40,000 nt of DNA from Crocinitomicaceae bacterium. GTDB lineage: Bacteria > Bacteroidota > Bacteroidia > Flavobacteriales_D > Crocinitomicaceae. The stretch lies in the NCBI GenBank assembly GCA_020635955.1, contig JACJYW010000006.1, positions 1 through 40,000 of the forward strand, written 5' to 3'. The notes beneath the pieces were generated by a model, which was not told where the DNA came from, ran no database searches, and was given only the letters and a program-made list of their open reading frames with translations. This document shows positions 15,450 through 23,516 of the stretch, one piece after another (positions within the stretch are counted from its first letter, which is position 1; each line of letters starts with the position of its first letter). Position numbers and translations under genes: made by a program.

Positions 15450-16928
15450 ATGAAACATTTAGCCAATTATTTAATGGTGTTTGTGATGATGATATCTTTC
15501 TCATCAATTGCTCAAAAAGCGGAGATTTTCCAGGATGGAAATAAATATGGATTGAAAACAGATTTTGGCAAGGAACTTTTACCTGCAGATTATGTAATGA
15601 TCAAAAAATGCAAAACGGATACATTAGATTATTATATAGCTGAGATGGAAGGATCAGTTGAATTCTATTCTTATAGCCCAAAAAGAAGAGATATTTTTGA
15701 TGAGGCACAAAAGCAGGCTTTTACTCAAATTAAGTGGGCTTACAATGAAACGATCAAAAAGAATGAATTCATAGCTACGGACTCGAAAGGAAACAAATTT
15801 AAGTTCGAAGGTCATTGGACACCAATGAAATCAAAAGGCATGGTGGCCTGTAAAGACAAGTCAGGAAAATATGCGGTTTGCGAAGGTGGAAAATCATTGA
15901 CAGAATATATTTATAACGGAATCAATGTTGTGTCAATTGACATGATTGCTGCTAAAACAGATTCTGGTTGGATCGCAATGGATTCAAAAATGAAAACCGT
16001 TTATGGATGGTCATTTGACGAAATACATAAATCAGACGAATATCCAGAGTGCTTTATCATCAGAAAAGGTAATAAATGGGGGATTTTATCAGTTGATGGA
16101 ACCATGAATTTACCTCCTTCTGAAATGAAAAATCCGAAAGGAATGTTTGATTTTGATGGTGATTCATATGCTGAATTAAAAAGAGGATATGCGGTAAAAA
16201 GAAATGGGAAATGGGGAATTGTTGATGAGAAAAATAAAACCTTGGTTCCATTTGATTACGATAATGCATACATGATTGATGATTTTGCCATTGAACAACA
16301 CGGTCTTAAAGCTCACGCTATTGTTCAAGCAGGTGGAGAATGGAAAGTATTGGATGAAAAATGGTCTGCTTTCAAAACAGTTAAGTTTGACAAATGGTTA
16401 GGTGTTCATGGTGATGTGGCCTTAGTTCTAAAAGGGGAGAAGGTGGAACAAATGGATCTTAAAACTTTCGATACGCAATCCAATCTTTATTTTGGTGAAT
16501 ATGATGAAGAGAATGTAGTTAAAACAGAAGATGGAAAAGCTGGTGTCGTAGGTAAGAACGGAGATATAAAAATGCCTTTTGATTTTGAGTGGATCTCAAT
16601 GGAAAAAGAAGGAGAAGTATTTTATATCGCCGAAAAAAATGGAAAAGATGGAATCTACAATGAGCAGGGTAAACTTTTAGTTGCTCACGATTACGAAGGT
16701 TTAGTAAGTCTTGGTACTATTGGAGAAAAACATTATTTCCAAATCGGTCATGCTGGAAAAGCTGCTTTAGGATTCTGGGACAAATCGACTAATAAACTTG
16801 TTTCGTTAACAGAAGGAAAATACAAATCGGTAAATTACAATGCTGCTAAAAAAGCGTTTTCTGCTCACACGAAAGATGATACATATATTCATCTGGATCA
16901 TGCAGGAAATGTAGTAGAGGAGAAGTAG
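15450..16928 (+). CDS. Secreted WG-repeat protein
   Basis: The 492-residue protein has an N-terminal signal peptide (MKHLANYLMVFVMMISFSSIAQ). It carries several WG-type repeats of about 45-60 residues: GNKYGLKTDFGKELLPADY, NKWGILSVDGT, GKWGIVDEKNKTLVPFDYD, GKAGVVGKNGDIKMPFDFE and GKDGIYNEQGKLLVAHDYE. WG repeats form beta-rich, propeller-like surfaces; their molecular role is mostly unknown. It is probably periplasmic or outer-surface. It has its own terminator and stands alone. Confidence 0.88.
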   Translation: MKHLANYLMVFVMMISFSSIAQKAEIFQDGNKYGLKTDFGKELLPADYVMIKKCKTDTLDYYIAEMEGSVEFYSYSPKRRDIFDEAQKQAFTQIKWAYNETIKKNEFIATDSKGNKFKFEGHWTPMKSKGMVACKDKSGKYAVCEGGKSLTEYIYNGINVVSIDMIAAKTDSGWIAMDSKMKTVYGWSFDEIHKSDEYPECFIIRKGNKWGILSVDGTMNLPPSEMKNPKGMFDFDGDSYAELKRGYAVKRNGKWGIVDEKNKTLVPFDYDNAYMIDDFAIEQHGLKAHAIVQAGGEWKVLDEKWSAFKTVKFDKWLGVHGDVALVLKGEKVEQMDLKTFDTQSNLYFGEYDEENVVKTEDGKAGVVGKNGDIKMPFDFEWISMEKEGEVFYIAEKNGKDGIYNEQGKLLVAHDYEGLVSLGTIGEKHYFQIGHAGKAALGFWDKSTNKLVSLTEGKYKSVNYNAAKKAFSAHTKDDTYIHLDHAGNVVEEK

Positions 16929-16957
16929 TATATTGATTATATCATTAATGGTTATAG

Positions 16958-16992
16958 AAATTCCAACGGGTCGTTACTCGTTGGAATTTTTG
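16958..16992 (+). terminator. Rho-independent terminator of the WG-repeat gene
   Basis: AATTCCAACG and CGTTGGAATT form a 10-bp stem around GGTCGTTACT, followed by TTTGTTTT. It lies about 30 bp after the stop. Confidence 0.85.
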
Positions 16993-17066
16993 TTTTAAGG
17001 GTTTCCATTTCCTTGAATTCATATTGAATCTGATAATCTTTATCTTTATAAGACAAGGATTAAATT

Positions 17067-18071
17067 ATGAAACACAGCATTACTTTTCTATTCCTATTCA
17101 TCTGTTTTCTTGGGATGGCCGAATACACCATAGTTATTCATGGAGGTGCAGGAACCATTTCAAAAAAAACGGTAAGAACTGAAACAGAATTAGAAATTCG
17201 AACCGCTTTATCAGATGCTTTAAAACTGGGCGATAAACTTTTGGCTCAAGGAGAATTGGCAATTGTTGTTGTTGAGAAAGTAGTTATGTTTCTTGAGGAT
17301 TCTCCATTGTTCAACGCAGGAAAAGGTGCGGTTTTTAATCATGAGGGACGTCAGGAAATGGATGCTTGTATTATGGATGGAAGAGATCTTTCTTCAGGTG
17401 CAGTTGCTGGAGTAACCAATTTAAAGAATCCTATAGTTGGTGCAAGACTTGTGAAGGATAGCACCCGACATGTTTTTCTTTCAGGTGATCGTGCACAGGA
17501 ATTTTGCTTATCTAAAGGTGCAGAGTATGCTGATTCTTCTTATTTCTTTGTTCAAAGGAGATGGGATTATTTTCAAAAAGTATTAGAACAGGAGAATAAT
17601 ACGAAAGGAAAAAATGATGGTGGAGCCGCCTATATGGATGAAGGTTCGTTGAAATTCGGTACTGTTGGATGCGTTGTATTGGATCAGTCTGGAAATCTTG
17701 CAGCTGCGACAAGTACTGGAGGTTTGACGAATAAAAAATATGGTAGAATAGGTGACTCACCGGTTGTCGGAGCCGGAACATACGCAAATAACAGTAGTTG
17801 TGCCATATCCTGTACTGGAACAGGTGAATATTTTATCAGAGGAACAATTGCAAGAGATGTTTCAGCTTTAATGGAATTTAAAGGACTTTCTTTAGACAAG
17901 GCAGGTAAGGAGACCCTGGATAAATTGACTAAAATGAAGGGTGATGGAGGATTCATTGGTGTGGACAAAAAAGGTAATGTGATCATGCTGTTCAATACAG
18001 AGGGAATGTACAGAGGGTATAAAAAAAGCAGCATGGATCAACCTGTCGTGCAACTATATCAAAAGGAATGA
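17067..18071 (+). CDS. Isoaspartyl peptidase / L-asparaginase (Ntn hydrolase), exported
   Basis: The 334-residue precursor self-cleaves into alpha and beta chains. The beta chain starts at the catalytic Thr, here T199 in KFGTVGCVVLD. Family signatures are IVIHGGAG near residue 25, PLFNAGKGAVFNHEGRQEMDACIMDG, the substrate-binding STGGLTNKKYGRIGDSPVVGAGTYA and CTGTGEYFIRG. It hydrolyses isoaspartyl dipeptides and asparagine. Residues 1-18 (ITFLFLFICFLGMA) form a signal peptide, so it should act in the periplasm, as reported for other Bacteroidota members. It overlaps the next gene by 4 bp (ATGA). Confidence 0.94.
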   Translation: MKHSITFLFLFICFLGMAEYTIVIHGGAGTISKKTVRTETELEIRTALSDALKLGDKLLAQGELAIVVVEKVVMFLEDSPLFNAGKGAVFNHEGRQEMDACIMDGRDLSSGAVAGVTNLKNPIVGARLVKDSTRHVFLSGDRAQEFCLSKGAEYADSSYFFVQRRWDYFQKVLEQENNTKGKNDGGAAYMDEGSLKFGTVGCVVLDQSGNLAAATSTGGLTNKKYGRIGDSPVVGAGTYANNSSCAISCTGTGEYFIRGTIARDVSALMEFKGLSLDKAGKETLDKLTKMKGDGGFIGVDKKGNVIMLFNTEGMYRGYKKSSMDQPVVQLYQKE

Positions 18072-18934
18072 AAAACATCTGGCCGATTTTTTTAGTGTTG
18101 TTTTGGTCTTGTGGTGGATCAGAATCCACGAATGAATCTTCTAATTTGGATTCATTGACAAACCCACTTGTTCAATACAAATCTGATTTACGTCCTGGGC
18201 TGGTAGATTGGGATGTTACTGAGGTTTTTACGGATACAGTAGATTTTGTTGACTATAATGATGATGCCGATTATGCTTTTGTAGTTATTCGAAATTCATC
18301 CGGCAAGGAAGTTAGTCTCGTGACGAGTGAGTTTATCGATCGGGATTATTTGAAAGATGGTCAACTGATCTTGAATTGGAAACTTGATAGCTTGTATGAG
18401 GCTGGAGAAGGGGAGGCTTTGTATTTTCAAGAAAGGATGATTTCATATACAGCCTTCGGCGATAAATATGACTTCACAATTTATTTAAAGGAGTTCATAG
18501 ATAATTATCAGAAATATGGGAGTGTACTAGGCGCTATCCATGAAGATGTTGAATTTCAAACTGCTTCAAACCCGGGTGTGTATTGTATTCTCACCTGGAT
18601 TCCCTTCGCATCAACTAAAGAAGCTATTGTAAATCTGGGCACGGAATATAAAATAGAAAATCGTGCACCTAAAGGTGATTTTTGTGAAGGATTTGATGAA
18701 GAGGATGGCCTGTACTTTGAATTCATTGATGAGGATGAAATTCGTGAGTATGCAGATCTTTCAGGAGATCAGGATGTTATAAAAACGATCAAACCAAACC
18801 TGTCAGTTCCATATGATAAAATTGCAAAAGTCATTATGATCCAGAGTGGCTTTCAAGATCGGGTGTTCTACTTCTTCAAAAATGATGGAGAATGGTTCTT
18901 ATGGATAGAAGATTTCTGTGACTGCTCCGCTTAG
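18068..18934 (+). CDS. Lipoprotein of unknown function
   Basis: The 288-residue protein overlaps the preceding gene by 4 bp, so the two are translationally coupled. Its N-terminus (IWPIFLVLFWSCGGSESTNE) is a lipoprotein signal with Cys near position 15. The mature part is acidic with many Asp and Glu and no recognised domain; it ends with a Cys pair (EDFCDCSA). Its stop overlaps the stop of the convergent phosphatase gene by 3 bp. A partner role with the peptidase is possible but not shown. Confidence 0.82.
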   Translation: MKNIWPIFLVLFWSCGGSESTNESSNLDSLTNPLVQYKSDLRPGLVDWDVTEVFTDTVDFVDYNDDADYAFVVIRNSSGKEVSLVTSEFIDRDYLKDGQLILNWKLDSLYEAGEGEALYFQERMISYTAFGDKYDFTIYLKEFIDNYQKYGSVLGAIHEDVEFQTASNPGVYCILTWIPFASTKEAIVNLGTEYKIENRAPKGDFCEGFDEEDGLYFEFIDEDEIREYADLSGDQDVIKTIKPNLSVPYDKIAKVIMIQSGFQDRVFYFFKNDGEWFLWIEDFCDCSA

Positions 18935-19536
18935 ATCCTGGAGAATACATAAAACATTTCAGTTCCTATTTGCGTGCTCCTTTCTTGATATTTCTCTTTT
19001 TTAATAGGCGTGTCATCAAATTGTTTAGGGTCATCATAAGGGATAACTAATCTTGCACTTGCTTCAGGAATAAAAGGGCACATCTCTCCTGCTTCTGAGC
19101 ACACCATTACGGCAGCATAGGTGTCTGGATTAAAAGCATCATCATATTTCTTAGAAAATCCTGTAATTGACTCAGCATCTACGTCAAACTTTATTTCATA
19201 AACCGGATTCTCACCCAATGTTTGTTGATCAATAGTGATTCCATTGTCCCTAAGCGTTTCAATAATGCTTGGGTAAATGGCAGTTGCTTCTGTACCGCCG
19301 GAGTAACATTTTATCTGATTCAAACCATAATAATGTGCAGCAATCTGAGCCCATACCTGAGCTAAATGACTTCTTCTGGAATTGTGAATACAAATGAAAT
19401 TCAAGTTCACTTGATCATCATTCTTGTGTTGGCGGATATATTCAACCAATTTGTCAAGTAACAGTCTCCTCTCTTCTAGAACATGCTCAGCTCCTTCTAT
19501 CAAAAGAGAAATGTATGCGCTTAATTCAGTGCCCAT
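18931..19536 (-). CDS. ArsC-like low-molecular-weight phosphatase family protein
   Basis: The 201-residue protein has the CX5R phosphate-binding loop of low-molecular-weight phosphatases and thioredoxin-type arsenate reductases: FICIHNSRRS (C49 to R55). The common second Cys of the loop is replaced by Arg. YSGGTEATAIYP and RLVIPYDDP (Asp acid region) match the same fold. VMVCSEAGEMCPFIP adds two more Cys that could form the redox relay. Residues 1-44 are an extra helical segment. It is third in an arsR-DUF6428-phosphatase operon, 6 bp after DUF6428, which points to arsenate handling. Arsenate reduction is inferred from family and context. Confidence 0.82.
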   Translation of the reverse strand: MGTELSAYISLLIEGAEHVLEERRLLLDKLVEYIRQHKNDDQVNLNFICIHNSRRSHLAQVWAQIAAHYYGLNQIKCYSGGTEATAIYPSIIETLRDNGITIDQQTLGENPVYEIKFDVDAESITGFSKKYDDAFNPDTYAAVMVCSEAGEMCPFIPEASARLVIPYDDPKQFDDTPIKKEKYQERSTQIGTEMFYVFSRI

Positions 19537-19542
19537 TTTAAA

Positions 19543-20019
19543 TTAACAACAACCTCCACCAGGAGTACAACATGAACTTTCTTTAGGTTTTCCAAGATCA
19601 GATAAACTTACCTTTAATTTATCTGCCGGAATACCGCAGTTATCTTTTGCCAGACAATCAGTTGTTTTTGAAGTCAACAGAAAATTGCCATTTTCAAATA
19701 CTAAACCGTACTTACCAATTGTGTTGCCTTGATATTCAACCTCTATTTCCTGATCTGTTAAGCCAAGAACATTTTCTGATAAGTTAATAATATCCAAAAG
19801 CTTTTTAGGTGCTAATCTATGTTCAAAATCGTTTGCTTCCCACAACTGGAAATTGATAACATTCTCGGTGCGAACCGTACCTCCACAATCGATAAAATGT
19901 TTCTGAATACCTCCTACTTCGGTAACATGAAAATGCTTAGGTACAAATTTCCCATCTGGTAAAATGAAGTTGATTTCTTCAATTGTTGGCAAGATGTCTT
20001 TTACTGCTGATAATTTCAT
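19543..20019 (-). CDS. DUF6428 family protein with Cys-rich tail
   Basis: The 158-residue soluble protein contains FVPKHFHVTEVGGIQKHFIDCGG, a pattern I associate with DUF6428 proteins in arsenic operons. It ends in Cys-rich SSCCTPGGGCC, with further Cys in TDCLAKDNCG. These Cys suggest binding of As(III) or a soft metal. The operator-like palindrome 5 bp upstream of its ATG is nearly identical to the one before arsR, so it may also be transcribed from its own ArsR-controlled start. No function has been established, to my knowledge. Confidence 0.8.
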   Translation of the reverse strand: MKLSAVKDILPTIEEINFILPDGKFVPKHFHVTEVGGIQKHFIDCGGTVRTENVINFQLWEANDFEHRLAPKKLLDIINLSENVLGLTDQEIEVEYQGNTIGKYGLVFENGNFLLTSKTTDCLAKDNCGIPADKLKVSLSDLGKPKESSCCTPGGGCC

Positions 20020-20023
20020 AACT

Positions 20024-20039
20024 ATTGTAATATTACGAT
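20024..20039. promoter_or_regulatory. ArsR-type operator upstream of the DUF6428 gene
   Basis: ATTGTAATATTACGAT contains the perfect palindrome GTAATATTAC and near-symmetric flanks. It ends 5 bp before the DUF6428 start, so a bound repressor would block the ribosome-binding region or transcript start. Fifteen of 16 bases match the site before arsR. Confidence 0.7.
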
Positions 20040-20058
20040 ATAAATACTCAAATTTTTT

Positions 20059-20394
20059 TTAGCAACAATTAGAATCAGTACAACCCGGATTATGATCAAA
20101 CAATTCGTTGAAGAGATCTCTAATTTGGCTCCATTTTACATTATCTATACAATAGCAAATAGAAACACCTTCTACAGTTCCTTTGATCAATCCAATATTT
20201 TTTAATTCTTTCAAATGTTGACTAATGGTTGGTTGCGCCAATCCCAATTCATTTACGAGATCATTGTTGATGCACTCTTTGCTGTCAAGCAAATATTGAA
20301 GAATAGCCACCCTAGCAGGATGTCCTATTGCCTTAGCCAGTAATGCTAACTCATTTTGTTCTTGCGTAAATAGATCGGTCTTTGAAGCTCCCAT
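20059..20394 (-). CDS. arsR: ArsR family metalloregulator
   Basis: The 111-residue winged-helix repressor reads LAKAIGHPARVAILQYLL, then LGLAQPTISQHLKELKNIGLIKGTVEG (recognition helix and wing). Possible metalloid ligands are a Cys near helix 3 (KECINND), CYC in the wing strand (SICYCID) and the C-terminal GCTDSNCC. The Cys pattern differs from the classic ELCVCD of E. coli ArsR, so the sensor site may be elsewhere. It should repress itself and DUF6428 through the two palindromes. It starts 29 bp after the response regulator stop, with the operator between them. Confidence 0.92.
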   Translation of the reverse strand: MGASKTDLFTQEQNELALLAKAIGHPARVAILQYLLDSKECINNDLVNELGLAQPTISQHLKELKNIGLIKGTVEGVSICYCIDNVKWSQIRDLFNELFDHNPGCTDSNCC

Positions 20395-20400
20395 ATATTC

Positions 20401-20416
20401 ATTGCAATATTACGAT
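20401..20416. promoter_or_regulatory. ArsR-type operator upstream of arsR
   Basis: ATTGCAATATTACGAT, the second copy of the 16-bp site, lies 6 bp before the arsR start. It differs from the DUF6428 site at one base (C for T). Two such sites before the regulator and the next gene are good evidence for autoregulation. Confidence 0.7.
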
Positions 20417-20423
20417 AAAAGAT

Positions 20424-21098
20424 TTAAATGATCCCTATTTTGAAGGCATATTTTATTAAACCTGCAGTATTTTTAACTTGTAACTTATTGATTATGTTCT
20501 GTCTATGCGAATCAATAGTTCGTTTGCTCAGATTCAATTCAGCTGCTATTTCTTCATTCGTTAGTTCAGCTGCGATTAGCTCAAGAATTTGTAGTTCACG
20601 TTTCGTTAAAACTGATTCATTTTGGTTGGTTTCACGAATGATCTTGATCTTTTCTCTACTGGTACCCGGATTTGGTTCTAACAATTTGATAGCAACGTCA
20701 TTACTATAATATTTGCCACCATTGATAATAGTTTGAATGGCTTCGTCAAGGATCTCTGTCCCCGTATTCTTTAATAAATATCCTACGGCTCCAGCTTTGA
20801 TCATGCTCCTGATCTCGTAATCTTCATCATACATGGAAAGTGCTATGATCTTCGTGAACTGATCATTTTTCAAGATCTCTTTTGTAGCCGCAATTCCATC
20901 TTTTTCAGGCATGTTTATGTCCATGAAAATAATGTCATATCGATTGATCTTGCATTTTAAAATGGCTTCATCACCATTAACGGCTTCATCTATGGATGAT
21001 ATAAATGGTGCTGATCTCCCTGATTCAAGGGTATATTTAATTCCGTTTCTTACTAATTTGTGATCATCAACAAGTAGGATCTTAATTTTTTTCATCAA
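20424..21098 (-). CDS. NarL/FixJ-type response regulator
   Basis: The 224-residue protein has a receiver domain (ILLVDDHKLVRNGI; phospho-acceptor Asp in IIFMDINMP; Ser/Lys switch residues in ALSMYD and GYLLKN) and a C-terminal LuxR-type helix-turn-helix (LTKRELQILELIAAELTNEE then LSKRTIDSHRQNIINKLQV). It overlaps the 3' end of the histidine kinase gene by 17 bp (14 if the second Met is used), so it is the kinase's cognate regulator. Targets are unknown. Confidence 0.95.
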   Translation of the reverse strand: MMKKIKILLVDDHKLVRNGIKYTLESGRSAPFISSIDEAVNGDEAILKCKINRYDIIFMDINMPEKDGIAATKEILKNDQFTKIIALSMYDEDYEIRSMIKAGAVGYLLKNTGTEILDEAIQTIINGGKYYSNDVAIKLLEPNPGTSREKIKIIRETNQNESVLTKRELQILELIAAELTNEEIAAELNLSKRTIDSHRQNIINKLQVKNTAGLIKYAFKIGII

Positions 21099-22257
21099 AA
21101 GGGATTATAGGGAATTTTACTTTAACGGTTGTGCCCATCCCAATTTCACTTGAGATGTTCAAGGTTCCATTAAACGCTTTTGTTTTACTTTTTAAATTTT
21201 CGTAACCACGGTTTTCACCAAGTCGGTTCAACTTCTTGATGTCAAAACCTTGTCCATTTTCGCTCAATAAAAGCTCAATAGTATTGTTATTATCATTAAT
21301 ATTTAATTCAATTGTGAGCTCCGTAGCGGATGAATGTTTGATCATATTACTAATAAACTCCTGAACAATTCGATATATTACAATTTCAAGGTCAGAATTC
21401 ATTCTGTCCAGTTTTGGATCACAACGAAAATTGACCTCAAACTGGTCCTGTTTCTCTAATTTATCAACCATATCGCTCATGGCGTTGGTCAATCCACCTC
21501 TTATTAATACACTTGGCATTAAATTGTAACAGATGGTACGCAAATTTTGAATTGAGGTATCTAACATTTCTTCACAGGTTGAGATGAGATCAAGACACTT
21601 TTCATCCTGACCTGCGTAATTTCTCAAGTTAGAGATCATTAACTTGGTCATTGATAATTCTTGACCTAAAGAATCGTGAAGATTATCAGCCACTCTTTTC
21701 TGTTCGTTTTGTTGAGCAGTAAAAATGGTTTTTAATATGATCTTTTCATTTTCCTTTTCCTGAGTAATATCTTTTATACTAATCAGGTAACCATTAAAAT
21801 TCTTCTTTCTGTCAAGTATTTTTGTGCAGAAAATCTGACCATAAATTTCCTGTTCTTTACCAGAAAGTATCGCCTCAATACTTATGATCTTCTGATTTAA
21901 GGACAATTCTTGTGTAATGTTGTCAAAAATGCCCGAGTCCTTAAGTAGTGTATCAAAATGTATCTTATGAAGTTGAGATCGTAAAAGATCTAATGACTGT
22001 TCAGCTGAAAGATTCATGTCCAGCAGCATTCCTGTTTCATCAGTTATAAGAACAAGATCTGTCACAGAATTAAATATACTACTGAAATATTCGATAGATA
22101 CATTAGATGCTTCAAGCTCTTCACCAAGCATATTGATACCAGATATGATCATATCGAATTCATTCACATGATCCGAAATATCACCCTGATAAGAATAGTT
22201 ACCAGCAGAATACTGTAACAAAAGCTCGCTTATTATGTCAATTTGTTTTTGTGACAT
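21082..22257 (-). CDS. Soluble PAS-containing histidine kinase (HisKA_3 type)
   Basis: The 391-residue kinase has no membrane helix. Residues 1-60 (LLLQYSAGNYSYQ, then MIISGINMLGEELE) form a helical HAMP-like or dimerisation segment. A PAS domain follows (YFSSIFNSVTDLVLITDETG to KDITQEKENE). The HisKA_3 motif NLHDSLGQELSMTK carries the phosphorylated His. The HATPase domain has EFISNMIKHSSATEL (N box) and SENGQGFD with GIG-type GMGTT (G boxes). It senses a cytoplasmic signal, perhaps redox or a ligand of the PAS domain. It overlaps the upstream DUF7793-type gene by 1 bp and the downstream regulator by 17 bp. Confidence 0.93.
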   Translation of the reverse strand: MSQKQIDIISELLLQYSAGNYSYQGDISDHVNEFDMIISGINMLGEELEASNVSIEYFSSIFNSVTDLVLITDETGMLLDMNLSAEQSLDLLRSQLHKIHFDTLLKDSGIFDNITQELSLNQKIISIEAILSGKEQEIYGQIFCTKILDRKKNFNGYLISIKDITQEKENEKIILKTIFTAQQNEQKRVADNLHDSLGQELSMTKLMISNLRNYAGQDEKCLDLISTCEEMLDTSIQNLRTICYNLMPSVLIRGGLTNAMSDMVDKLEKQDQFEVNFRCDPKLDRMNSDLEIVIYRIVQEFISNMIKHSSATELTIELNINDNNNTIELLLSENGQGFDIKKLNRLGENRGYENLKSKTKAFNGTLNISSEIGMGTTVKVKFPIIPFDEKN

Positions 22258-22640
22258 TAATGTTTATTCAACCATTTTAGTGCTTCATCTTCATTCGAAA
22301 AAATTCGCATTGGCACCTTAGGATTAGCAAAAGTAATTTGCTGAAAAAAATTAGCCAGGTGTTTCTCGAATGCATTTCTTGCGATTAGAGCTGCCGCTAT
22401 TACTAACTGAGCACCTTCATCAGAATTCAGGTACATTCTCGCCTCTCTTTTGATCACTTTCAGCCCCTTTTGTGTTACCAACAATTTAACGGGTTGAAAA
22501 TTAGTGAATTCAAGCCTCCATCTAACTATTTGTTTGGCCAATTCAAGGTCTACATAAGATGCTTTGTAACAACCATATAGTATGTCATTTTTAAATTCAA
22601 AGCAAATATGTTCATTTTCAAAATGAGTTGAATCTTCCAC
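22257..22640 (-). CDS. STAS/SpoIIAA-like small protein (DUF7793-type)
   Basis: The 127-residue protein starts at GTG 22638-22640. The pattern ICFEFKNDILYGCYKAS, LAKQIVRWRLEF, QGLKVIKREARMYL, then AAALIARNAFEKHLANFF and MRIFSNEDEALKWLNKH resembles the STAS-like DUF7793 family that I recall from Flavobacteriia, often near signalling genes. No phosphorylatable Ser is obvious at the usual STAS site. It is the first gene of the kinase operon and may modulate the kinase; this is inferred from position only. Confidence 0.75.
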   Translation of the reverse strand: MEDSTHFENEHICFEFKNDILYGCYKASYVDLELAKQIVRWRLEFTNFQPVKLLVTQKGLKVIKREARMYLNSDEGAQLVIAAALIARNAFEKHLANFFQQITFANPKVPMRIFSNEDEALKWLNKH

Positions 22641-22798
22641 TTGCGCCGTTCTTTCTGACCTGCACTAAATTAGCCAATCTCTACGGAGTTTATTGAAATA
22701 AGAAAAATACTTAGGTATAAATACGCATTAATTATTTCGAATTTTCCGCATTTGATGGGTTGTATTTTTACGATAACAGTCTGAATTTTGCACGCCAT

Positions 22799-23455
22799 AT
22801 GCAAAATGAAATTCGAATTGCAATAGTTGATGACCAAACCTTGTTCAGAGAAGGCTTATCCGAACTATTATTGAATCGACCAAATATTGATCTTAAGATC
22901 AAGGCTAATAGTGGTAAAGAACTGCTATTTGAACTGCATAAACAAGATGTTGATGTGGTACTGATCGATTATAAAATGCCAGATATGAATGGACTCGAAG
23001 TGACGGAGTCGATCAAAAAAATGTCTCCTTCAACCAGGATTTTGATCATGTCTGTTTACAATGACAGAGACCTGATCATTCGTTCTATTGAAGCAGGAGC
23101 GAGGGGTTTTATTTCTAAAAACTCAACTGCTCAGGATTTAATGAAGGCAATTCAAGATGTTTATTATCAAGGGTATTATGCTGATCAGGAAACCACTCAA
23201 GATCTAATACAATCCTTTTTTGTAACAGGTAAGTTGGTTGACACTTCTGAAACTGTTGCACAATTCACTGATCAGGAAATGCAAGTGATCAAATTGATCT
23301 GTCAGGAACTGAGTACCAAAGAAATAGCTGAGCAAATTTTTAGAGGAGTGCGAACAGTAGAAGGCATAAGATCTAATATTCTTAAGAAAACCGGAGCTAA
23401 GAATTCAAGCGGAATAGTAATGTATGCTATTCGTCATGGATTGATCGATCTTTAA
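22799..23455 (+). CDS. LuxR-type response regulator, divergent from the kinase operon
   Basis: I choose ATG 22799 (MQNEIRIAIVDDQ); a TTG start at 22760 would add 13 unlikely residues. The 218-residue protein has a receiver domain (AIVDDQTLFREGL; Asp in VLIDYKMP; LIMSVYN; GFISKN) and a LuxR-type HTH (FTDQEMQVIKLICQELSTKE, then VRTVEGIRSNILKKTG). It faces away from the kinase operon across a 158-bp gap, so a common control region is likely. It may be a second target of the same kinase, or have an unlinked kinase. Confidence 0.93.
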   Translation: MQNEIRIAIVDDQTLFREGLSELLLNRPNIDLKIKANSGKELLFELHKQDVDVVLIDYKMPDMNGLEVTESIKKMSPSTRILIMSVYNDRDLIIRSIEAGARGFISKNSTAQDLMKAIQDVYYQGYYADQETTQDLIQSFFVTGKLVDTSETVAQFTDQEMQVIKLICQELSTKEIAEQIFRGVRTVEGIRSNILKKTGAKNSSGIVMYAIRHGLIDL

Positions 23456-23504
23456 AAATCCAATAGTTAAGTTTTTTTAGTTTTTATTTAGGCAGATAAT
23501 TCTG

Positions 23505-23512
23505 TAGCTTTG
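23505..23512 (+). promoter_or_regulatory. -7 promoter element of the metal-uptake operon
   Basis: TAGCTTTG matches TAnnTTTG exactly and ends only 4 bp before the ATG at 23517. Transcription would start at about the first codon, implying a leaderless mRNA or a start codon further downstream (Met12 at 23550). No good -33 TTG was found. Confidence 0.45.
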
Positions 23513-23516
23513 TAAC

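Noticed and set aside
22641..22798. Specific promoters in the gap between the kinase operon and the divergent regulator
   Set aside because: Only partial matches (such as TAATTTAG on the minus strand) without a properly spaced TTG were found.
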